Below, in pieces: positions 1-5,094 of a stretch of 5,094 bases of DNA (the first letter of the stretch is position 1; each line of letters begins with the position of its first letter). The position numbers were made by a program, and so were the translations under genes. A model generated the notes under the pieces. It was given only the letters and a program-made list of their open reading frames with translations. It had not been told where the DNA came from and did not search any database. The stretch is from an uncultured Clostridium sp. (lineage in GTDB: Bacteria; Bacillota; Clostridia; Lachnospirales; Lachnospiraceae): contig CAJJLI010000216.1 of assembly GCA_905192625.1 (NCBI GenBank), positions 1-5,094 of the forward strand, written 5' to 3'.

Positions 1-51
1 TTATCGTTGTCAGCGGATCAATTCTTCTTTTGCTATTCTTATTGAAACATT

Positions 52-2067
52 TTGATACTTACTAATTGTCACAACAGTCTTTGCGCTGTTGGTGGAACAA
101 TTAATGAAGATGATCATATGTTTGGTTTGTCTTGTGCAAAAAAATATGGTGGAATTTACGTACCACCACATCAAGCAGTTATTCACCAGTACGCACGTGA
201 AATTCTCGCAGCAGGTGGAAAAATGGTTCTTGGTTCTGACAGTCATACACGCTATGGTGCACTTGGTACAATGGCGATGGGCGAAGGTGGTCCAGAACTT
301 GTAAAACAATTATTAAACAAGACTTATGACATTAAGATGCCAAAGGTTGTTGGTGTATACTTAACGGGAAAACCTAGAAAAGGGGTAGGTCCACAAGATA
401 TTGCACTTGCAATTATAGGTGAAGTGTTTGCAAATGGTTATGTTAATAATAAAGTTATGGAATTTATCGGTGATGGTATCGATAACTTAAGTGTGGATTA
501 TCGTATTGGAATCGATGTAATGACAACTGAAACTACATGTCTTTCCTCAATTTGGAGAACAGATGATGCTGTGAAGGAGTTCTATGAAATACATCGTAGA
601 CCAGAAGATTATAAAGAGTTAAATCCAGGGGCTATCGCATATTATGATGGTATGATTTATGTTGATTTATCGGAAATCAAGCCTATGATTGCTATGCCAT
701 TCCACCCAAGTAATGTTTATACAATTGATGATTTAAATTCAAATCTTTATGATATTTTAGATGAAGTAGAGAAGAAAGCAGCAATAAGCTTAGATAATTC
801 AAATATTAAATATACGCTGAAAGATAAAGTGCGCAATGGCAGATTATACATCGAACAAGGTGTTATCGCAGGATGTGCAGGCGGCGGATTTGAAAATATC
901 TGTGATGCAACGGATATTTTAAATGGCAAGTTTATTGGTAATGACGAGTTTTCACTTAGTGTATATCCAGCAAGTCAGCCAGTATTCATGGAACTCGTGA
1001 AAAACGGTTCGGTTGCGAAGTTAATGCAAACTGGTGCTACGATTCGTACCGCATTTTGTGGTCCTTGTTTTGGAGCAGGAGATGTACCAGCAAACAATGG
1101 CTTAAGCATTCGTCATACAACTAGAAACTTCCCAAATCGAGAAGGTTCTAAGATTACCAGTGGACAAATTGCATCGGTAGCTTTAATGGATGCTCGTTCC
1201 ATTGCAGCAACTGCGGCAAATAAAGGATATTTAACTTCTGCAGAAAATATTGATGTAGAGTTTAACAAACCGAAATATTTCTACGATTCCACTATTTATG
1301 ACAATCGAGTTTATAATGGAGTTGGTAATCCAGATAAGGATGTTGAGATTAAGTTTGGACCTGGTATTGTTGATTGGCCTGCGATGACTGAATTAACCAA
1401 TGATTTATTACTTAAAGTTGTATCCGTTATCCATGATCCAGTGACAACTACCGATGAATTAATTCCATCTGGTGAAACTTCTTCTTATCGTTCCAATCCA
1501 CTAGGATTAGCAGAATTTACGCTATCTAGAAAAGATCCAGCATATGTTGGACGTGCAAAAGAAGTACAAAAAGCTGAAAAAGCTAGACTTATTGCAAACT
1601 CAGTGGATGATATTTACAAGGCGAATGAGGAAATAAAGCCAGTGGTAGAAAAAATACAAGAGTCTCTTACTGTAGACCTTATGAATACACAAATTGGTAG
1701 TGTAATCTATGCAGTGAAACCAGGTGATGGTTCCGCAAGAGAGCAAGCAGCAAGTTGTCAAAAAGTACTTGGTGGTTTTGCAAATATTGCAAGAGAGTAT
1801 GCAACAAAAAGATATCGTTCCAATTTGATTAATTGGGGTATGTTACCATTTGTATTTGAAGATGAGATACCTTTTGAAAATGGCGAATATATCTTTGTAA
1901 AAGATATTAAAAAAGCAATTGAAGAGAATAAGTCTGAAGTAGAAGCTTATGTGGTATCGAATGAACTTAAAAAGTTTACATTACGCTTGAATGAACTTAC
2001 AAAAGATGAACGCGAAATTATTTTACATGGTTGTTTGATTAATTTCTATAAACAAACTTTAAAATAA
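52..2067 (+). CDS. Aconitase-superfamily hydratase, 5'-incomplete or disrupted
   Basis: This is an aconitase/isopropylmalate-isomerase superfamily protein with a [4Fe-4S] cluster, probably a cytosolic hydro-lyase of unproven substrate; it resembles the proteins usually annotated 'hydratase' in Clostridia. Counting from the TTG at 52, the sequence shows [11 protein letters not shown] (5-15), VIHQ (43-46), the GSDSHT active-site motif (61-66), a first cluster cysteine in GCAGGG (C275), the CGPC pair (C336, C339), TRNFPNR (arginines 358 and 363, spaced as aconitase R447/R452), and a C-terminal swivel domain of about 545-640 with GDGSARE (S561, R563). A tail with LTKDERE and GCLINFY (649-667) ends the protein. 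The homology is already full strength at residue 2, and about 90-100 N-terminal residues expected for the family are absent. No ribosome binding site precedes the TTG, and an in-frame TGA lies at 43-45, so 52 is only the formal limit of the open frame. Family membership is certain; the native start and the substrate are not known. Confidence 0.85.
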   Translation: MILTNCHNSLCAVGGTINEDDHMFGLSCAKKYGGIYVPPHQAVIHQYAREILAAGGKMVLGSDSHTRYGALGTMAMGEGGPELVKQLLNKTYDIKMPKVVGVYLTGKPRKGVGPQDIALAIIGEVFANGYVNNKVMEFIGDGIDNLSVDYRIGIDVMTTETTCLSSIWRTDDAVKEFYEIHRRPEDYKELNPGAIAYYDGMIYVDLSEIKPMIAMPFHPSNVYTIDDLNSNLYDILDEVEKKAAISLDNSNIKYTLKDKVRNGRLYIEQGVIAGCAGGGFENICDATDILNGKFIGNDEFSLSVYPASQPVFMELVKNGSVAKLMQTGATIRTAFCGPCFGAGDVPANNGLSIRHTTRNFPNREGSKITSGQIASVALMDARSIAATAANKGYLTSAENIDVEFNKPKYFYDSTIYDNRVYNGVGNPDKDVEIKFGPGIVDWPAMTELTNDLLLKVVSVIHDPVTTTDELIPSGETSSYRSNPLGLAEFTLSRKDPAYVGRAKEVQKAEKARLIANSVDDIYKANEEIKPVVEKIQESLTVDLMNTQIGSVIYAVKPGDGSAREQAASCQKVLGGFANIAREYATKRYRSNLINWGMLPFVFEDEIPFENGEYIFVKDIKKAIEENKSEVEAYVVSNELKKFTLRLNELTKDEREIILHGCLINFYKQTLK

Positions 2068-2119
2068 GCTTAAGATGAATCATTACAATTTAGAATGCTA
2101 AAATGAATACATGTTGTTT

Positions 2120-2219
2120 GGGCTGTCACAAAATAGTTATAATATCTAAGGGGAATTGTTTTTCTTAATTCGGGATTAGGAACATAACTCACATTTATTA
2201 AGACTATTTTGGACAGTCT
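2120..2219. repeat. Long imperfect inverted repeat (MITE-like element or large terminator hairpin)
   Basis: The left arm 2120-2144 (GGGCTGTCACAAAATAG and onward) pairs with the right arm 2196-2219. CTGTC 2123-2127 pairs with GACAG 2212-2216, CAAAATAGT 2129-2137 with ACTATTTTG 2203-2211, and TAATA 2140-2144 with TATTA 2196-2200. The only flaws are one bulged A at 2128, an A/A mismatch (2139/2201) and a few G-T pairs at 2120, 2122 and 2138. The arms enclose about 51 bases containing a smaller GAATT/AATTC dyad (2153-2157/2167-2171). A span near 100 bp and a GGGCTGTC-like end recall terminal inverted repeats of small non-autonomous elements. I see no clear target-site duplication, so the alternative, a 3' hairpin of the hydratase transcript, is open. 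Confidence 0.5.
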
Positions 2220-2223
2220 TTTT
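2200..2223 (+). terminator. Possible rho-independent terminator after the hydratase
   Basis: AAGACT (2200-2205) and AGTCTT (2215-2220) form a six-pair stem with a nine-base loop, with the run of five T at 2219-2223 overlapping its end. The stem alone is weak, with only two G-C pairs. The same right-hand sequence also pairs with the distant arm at 2120-2144, giving a much longer hairpin that also ends at the T-run. It lies about 130 bases past the hydratase stop and before the cls promoter, a sensible place to end the hydratase transcript. Confidence 0.45.
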
Positions 2224-2270
2224 ACTTTATTGGACTTTACTCAATTATAAGAAACTTTAGAGAAGTTTTG

Positions 2271-2299
2271 TTGATTCTTCCATTTGAATGAATTATAAT
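2271..2299 (+). promoter_or_regulatory. Predicted sigma-A promoter for cls
   Basis: The -35 element TTGATT (2271-2276) and a perfect -10 TATAAT (2294-2299) are separated by the ideal 17 bases. Transcription should begin near 2306, giving a leader of about 50 bases before the cls TTG start. It lies downstream of the inverted repeat and terminator-like sequence, so cls is probably transcribed independently of the hydratase gene. The call rests on consensus match only. Confidence 0.7.
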
Positions 2300-2342
2300 A
2301 GACAGCATGGAGAATTTTATGGTAAGTAATCAAGTAATTACT

Positions 2343-2347
2343 GGAGG
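2343..2347 (+). promoter_or_regulatory. Ribosome binding site fixing the TTG start of cls
   Basis: A full GGAGG lies eight bases before TTG 2356. The frame upstream is closed by TAA at 2335-2337, and the next in-frame ATG is about residue 85, after the membrane segments, so this site decides the TTG start. A perfect palindrome, AGTAATTACT (2333-2342), abuts it directly. Confidence 0.8.
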
Positions 2348-2355
2348 AAAATAAT

Positions 2356-3885
2356 TTGAAATTAAAAAATATTTTGATTAGTCGTATCGTGATTGCTGGA
2401 ACCATTATTTTATTACAAATTTTTTGGTTTGTGACATTTTTTCTAAGACTTACAAAGTATTCTGTCTTCATTAATATCTTTTTTACCAGTTTAAGCGTAA
2501 TTGCATTGTTATTCGTTATTAATAAAAGATATAATCCCGCAGTGAAATTGGCATGGTCAATTCTCATTCTATTATTTCCATTGTTTGGTGGATTGTTATA
2601 TTTAATGCTTGGTACAAAAGAACCACTACGTAAAATGAGCAATACCATCGAAGAGTCAAAGAAAGGGATTAATTCTTTCGTGAAACAGGAAGAAAACATT
2701 CTTTTAGAGATCCAAGAGCAAGACAAACATGTATTTGGTCAAGTAAATTACATCTACAACCATTCAAAATCACCCATTTACAAAAATACAGAAACAAAGT
2801 ATTATCGCAGTGGGGAGGAAAACTTTCCTGACATCCTAGAGGCACTAAAAAGTGCAAAGCATTTTATATTTTTAGAGTATTTTATAATTGCAAATGGTAG
2901 GATGTGGAATGAAGTTTTAGAAGTTTTGAAAGAAAAGGCAGCGAATGGTGTGGATGTACGTGTTATGTATGATGATGTGGGAAGTCTTACCACTTTACCA
3001 TATAAGTATTACAAATACATTGAATCGTTCGGAATAAAATGTGAGGCCTTCAATCATTTTGTGCCGTTTTTTTCTGTTGTAATGAATAATCGTGATCATA
3101 GAAAAATACTTGTGATTGACGGACATACAGGTTTTACTGGTGGGATTAATTTAGCTGATGAATATATTAACGAGAAGAAACGTTTTGGTTACTGGAAAGA
3201 TACCGGTATCATGTTAAAAGGCGAAGCGGTATGGAATCTTACAGCAATGTTCTTAACCATGTGGAATGCGGTAAGAAAAACAGATACGTCTTATGAAGCA
3301 TTCATGCCTAAAGTTCATAACTCACAGGATTTTAATAGCAATGGGTATGTACAACCTTATGGTGATTCGCCTCTTGATGGTGAGACGGTAGGTGAAAATG
3401 TATATCTGAATATGATCAATCAAGCGGTTGACTATGTTTATATTTTTACGCCTTATTTAATCATTGACAATGAGATGATGGTTGCTTTATGTCTTGCTGC
3501 CAAAAGAGGTGTGGATGTACGAATCGTTACCCCAAACATTCCGGATAAGAAAATCGTGTTTTTATTAACACAATCATTTTATCCGCAATTAATCGACAAT
3601 GGAGTGAAGATTTATCAATTTACGCCAGGTTTCTTGCATGCAAAATGTTTTGTATCGGACGATAAAGTTGCAACTGTTGGTACAATAAATATGGATTATC
3701 GAAGTTTGTATTTGCATTTTGAGTGTGGTGTATTCTTATATAATACAAACACAGTCATGGATGTTAAAAATGATATACTTCAAACGATTGAACAAAGTAG
3801 ACGCATTGGAGAAGAAGATTTGAATCGTTCTTTTCTTAAACGCCTTGTTCAAGCGGTATTGATTTTATTTGCACCACTGTTATAA
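2356..3885 (+). CDS. cls: Cardiolipin synthase (phospholipase D family)
   Basis: This membrane enzyme condenses two phosphatidylglycerol molecules into cardiolipin and glycerol. The 509-residue length is normal for bacterial Cls. The N-terminus has three hydrophobic stretches (about 11-32, 36-55 and 65-86), the last with the LFPLFGGLLYLMLG pattern typical of the PLDc_N region. Two phospholipase D domains follow, each with an intact HxKxxxxD motif: H248/K250/D255 in DHRKILVIDG, followed by TGGINLADEY, and H428/K430/D435 in LHAKCFVSD, followed by the GTINMDYRS pattern. The protein ends in the hydrophobic FAPLL tail usual for the family. Translation starts at TTG behind a strong GGAGG, and a sigma-A-like promoter lies about 60-85 bases upstream. 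folD follows after 84 bases. Nothing appears truncated or missing. A different PLD-type phosphatidyltransferase role is possible but less likely given the Cls-type architecture. Confidence 0.95.
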   Translation: MKLKNILISRIVIAGTIILLQIFWFVTFFLRLTKYSVFINIFFTSLSVIALLFVINKRYNPAVKLAWSILILLFPLFGGLLYLMLGTKEPLRKMSNTIEESKKGINSFVKQEENILLEIQEQDKHVFGQVNYIYNHSKSPIYKNTETKYYRSGEENFPDILEALKSAKHFIFLEYFIIANGRMWNEVLEVLKEKAANGVDVRVMYDDVGSLTTLPYKYYKYIESFGIKCEAFNHFVPFFSVVMNNRDHRKILVIDGHTGFTGGINLADEYINEKKRFGYWKDTGIMLKGEAVWNLTAMFLTMWNAVRKTDTSYEAFMPKVHNSQDFNSNGYVQPYGDSPLDGETVGENVYLNMINQAVDYVYIFTPYLIIDNEMMVALCLAAKRGVDVRIVTPNIPDKKIVFLLTQSFYPQLIDNGVKIYQFTPGFLHAKCFVSDDKVATVGTINMDYRSLYLHFECGVFLYNTNTVMDVKNDILQTIEQSRRIGEEDLNRSFLKRLVQAVLILFAPLL

Positions 3886-3960
3886 AGAAGAAGTCATAAT
3901 GTATTTACCAAAACATTAAGAATAGTAATAAAAGAATGCAATCGCGATCTGCGGTGAAAT

Positions 3961-3968
3961 GGAGGAAG
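3961..3968 (+). promoter_or_regulatory. Ribosome binding site of folD
   Basis: GGAGGAAG lies just before ATG 3970, a strong Shine-Dalgarno match at slightly short spacing. It supports the ATG, whose MATIIDGK start is the usual FolD N-terminus. The 84-base cls-folD spacer holds no clear terminator and no convincing promoter. Confidence 0.75.
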
Positions 3969-3969
3969 T

Positions 3970-4809
3970 ATGGCAACAATAATAGATGGAAAAAGAATAT
4001 CAAATGAAGTGAAGGAAGATTTAAAAAAACAAGTTGAGGAATTAACTCAAAAAGGTGTTTCATTAACACTAGCAGTTGTATTGGTGGGTAATGATAAAGC
4101 ATCTGCTGTTTACGTTGGTAATAAACAAAAAGCCTGCGATTATATCGGAATTAAATCACTTACGTTTGAAATGCCAGAAGAAACTACTGAAGAGGAACTT
4201 CTAAGCTTGGTAAATGAACTTAATATCCGTGAAGATGTAAATGGAATTTTAATTCAATTGCCATTACCAAAACAAATTGATGAAGATAAAGTTATTCGTG
4301 CAATCGATCCTAAAAAGGATGTTGATGGTTTTCATCCACAGAGTGTTGGAGCACTTAGCATTGGGCAGAAGGGGTATGTTTCATGTACACCGGCTGGTAT
4401 CATCGAGTTATTAAAACGTTCTAATATTGAAATCGAAGGTAAGGAATGTGTTATAGTAGGACGAAGCAACATTGTCGGTAAACCAATGGCGATGTTAATG
4501 TTACGTGAAAATGCTACCGTTACCATTTGTCACTCAAAGACAAAAGACTTAAAAGAAGTAACAAAACGTGCAGACATATTAATTGTAGCTTTAGGAAAAC
4601 CTCGTTTTATAACAAAAGAGTTTGTAAAAGAGGGTGCAGTTGTTATTGATGTTGGAATACATCGTGATGAGAATAATAAACTATGTGGAGATGTTGATTA
4701 TCAAGATGTAGTAGATCAAACAAGTGCAATCACCCCAGTGCCAGGTGGTGTTGGACCTATGACGATTGCAATGTTAATGAAAAATTGCGTATCTAGTATA
4801 ACATTATAG
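3970..4809 (+). CDS. folD: Bifunctional methylenetetrahydrofolate dehydrogenase / methenyltetrahydrofolate cyclohydrolase
   Basis: FolD is a cytosolic enzyme that interconverts 5,10-methylene-THF, 5,10-methenyl-THF and 10-formyl-THF with NADP. It supplies formyl groups for purine and initiator formyl-Met-tRNA synthesis, and in anaerobes it can take part in formate assimilation. The 279-residue length is typical. The catalytic domain carries YVGNKQKAC, with Y48 and the expected active-site lysine K52, then GILIQLPLP (about 95-103) and the KDVDGFHP motif (D117, D119). The Rossmann domain begins near 158 and contains the FolD nucleotide-binding signature GRSNIVGKP (164-172). The C-terminal signature PVPGGVGPMT is at 256-265. 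All key residues are present. It follows cls closely on the same strand and is likely read at least partly from the cls promoter; rimO follows after about 200 bases with its own probable promoter. Confidence 0.97.
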   Translation: MATIIDGKRISNEVKEDLKKQVEELTQKGVSLTLAVVLVGNDKASAVYVGNKQKACDYIGIKSLTFEMPEETTEEELLSLVNELNIREDVNGILIQLPLPKQIDEDKVIRAIDPKKDVDGFHPQSVGALSIGQKGYVSCTPAGIIELLKRSNIEIEGKECVIVGRSNIVGKPMAMLMLRENATVTICHSKTKDLKEVTKRADILIVALGKPRFITKEFVKEGAVVIDVGIHRDENNKLCGDVDYQDVVDQTSAITPVPGGVGPMTIAMLMKNCVSSITL

Positions 4810-4838
4810 AATTTTTAGGCGATAACAGTATGAAAATC

Positions 4839-4862
4839 ACTTATTTTAAATAAAAAGTAAGT
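4839..4862 (+). terminator. Weak stem-loop after folD, possible transcript end
   Basis: ACTTATTTT (4839-4847) pairs with AAAGTAAGT (4854-4862) over nine pairs, including one G-T, around a six-base loop, 30 bases past the folD stop. It is nearly all A-T and is followed by AATAATTTG rather than a T-run, so it is a poor intrinsic terminator. It may instead be a 3'-end stabilising hairpin or chance pairing in AT-rich DNA. Confidence 0.2.
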
Positions 4863-4884
4863 AATAATTTGTATAGAAAGTAAG

Positions 4885-4929
4885 AAAAAAATTTTTTATA
4901 TTTCAATTTTATAAAAAAACTGATACAAT
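4885..4929 (+). promoter_or_regulatory. Predicted extended -10 promoter with A/T-tract UP element for rimO
   Basis: TGATACAAT at 4921-4929 matches an extended -10 (TGn followed by TACAAT, five of six consensus bases). The sequence 17 bases upstream, TTTCAA at 4901-4906, is a poor -35. Seven A followed by six T at 4885-4897 lies where an UP element would be, about 39-51 bases before the predicted start near 4936. The weak -35 is plausibly offset by the extended -10 and the A/T tract. The leader before rimO would be about 76 bases. Confidence 0.5.
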
Positions 4930-5011
4930 TGTTCTTAGTGTGTAAATCAAATGAAAAGATACACAAAAAAACATATTGTAATAAAGCAGTAAAGAAAGGC
5001 TTGGAAAAAGA

Positions 5012-5094
5012 ATGAATATATTTTTTATCTCATTGGGATGCGATAAAAATCTTGTGGATAGTGAGGTTATGTTAGGACTCATTAGAGAAAAAGG
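5012..5094 (+). CDS. rimO: Ribosomal protein S12 methylthiotransferase RimO, N-terminal fragment (cut by window edge)
   Basis: RimO is a radical-SAM enzyme that adds a methylthio group to an aspartate of ribosomal protein uS12. Only 27 codons plus two bases are inside the window. They encode MNIFFISLGCDKNLVDSEVM and the following residues, the hallmark start of the RimO N-terminal (UPF0004) domain. C10 is the first cysteine ligand of its auxiliary cluster, and the CDKNLVDSE wording separates RimO from the related tRNA enzyme MiaB. The ATG is the only possible start because an in-frame TAA lies upstream at 4982-4984. The ribosome binding site is weak: AGAAAGG at 4993-4999 is rather far and GGAAAAAG at 5003-5010 is only a partial match. 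The radical-SAM and TRAM domains would lie beyond the window. Confidence 0.92.
   Translation, partial: MNIFFISLGCDKNLVDSEVMLGLIREK

Noticed and set aside
3..65. Hydrophobic reading frame ending at TAA 63-65 that could be the C-terminus of an upstream membrane protein
   Set aside because: Only 20 codons are visible and it overlaps the hydratase open frame; leucine/isoleucine runs arise easily in T-rich DNA, so there is no firm support.
10..309. Open frame on the minus strand, 99 codons, opposite the hydratase 5' end
   Set aside because: It is antisense to strongly conserved hydratase coding sequence, rich in Cys, Thr and His as reverse-strand shadows often are, and matches no family I recognise. 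Its last codons, over the unexplained first 50 bases, look gene-like but are too few to support a call.
2241..2726. 161-codon open frame on the minus strand
   Set aside because: It covers the cls promoter and the membrane-segment part of cls in antisense and shows no recognisable domain; the cls frame with its HKD motifs explains this DNA.
3904..3931. Possible promoter TTTACC ... TAATAA before folD
   Set aside because: The -10 matches consensus at only about half its positions and the spacing is 16; such matches are expected by chance in this composition.
3941..3948. Palindrome ATCGCGAT in the otherwise AT-rich cls-folD spacer
   Set aside because: Eight bases, single occurrence, not positioned over any recognisable promoter; too short to call an operator.
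4892..4918. Perfect nine-pair stem TTTTTTATA / TATAAAAAA with a nine-base loop
   Set aside because: All pairs are A-T and no T-run follows on the + strand; it is better explained as A/T tracts of the rimO promoter region than as a terminator.
4951..4992. 13-codon ORF (MKRYTKKHIVIKQ) in the rimO leader, a possible leader peptide
   Set aside because: There is no ribosome binding site before its ATG, no run of regulatory codons, and no terminator/antiterminator structure around it; likely chance in AT-rich DNA.

Overview
The window is AT-rich, and every confident gene lies on the + strand. The proteins resemble those of low-GC Firmicutes, most likely Clostridia and perhaps a Lachnospiraceae member. 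That placement is inferred from codon use, strong GGAGG ribosome binding sites, a TTG start, and the presence of a Clostridia-type orphan aconitase-family hydratase. I cannot name the species from sequence alone.

Layout. (1) 52-2067: most of an aconitase-superfamily hydratase. Its iron-sulfur cluster cysteines and swivel domain are present, but roughly the first 90-100 residues expected for the family are missing. The 51 bases upstream do not continue the reading frame, because stops occur in all three frames between 43 and 65. (2) 2068-2355: a 288-base intergenic region. It holds a long imperfect inverted repeat (2120-2219) that could be a small MITE-like element or a terminator, followed by a well-formed sigma-A promoter (2271-2299). 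(3) 2356-3885: a complete bacterial cardiolipin synthase with a TTG start, N-terminal membrane segments and two HKD motifs. (4) 3970-4809: a complete folD, the bifunctional methylene-THF dehydrogenase/cyclohydrolase. It sits 84 bases after cls with no terminator between them, so the two are probably at least partly co-transcribed. (5) 4810-5011: a very AT-rich spacer with a weak stem-loop and a probable extended -10 promoter preceded by A/T tracts. (6) 5012-5094: the first 27 codons of rimO, cut by the window edge.

The genes do not form an obvious single pathway. They cover membrane phospholipid synthesis (cls), one-carbon metabolism (folD), ribosomal protein modification (rimO) and an orphan metabolic hydratase, which is ordinary housekeeping clustering. 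I see no tRNA, rRNA, CRISPR array, complete insertion sequence or convincing new multi-gene system. The points most worth a second look are the broken 5' end of the hydratase and the inverted repeat behind it.
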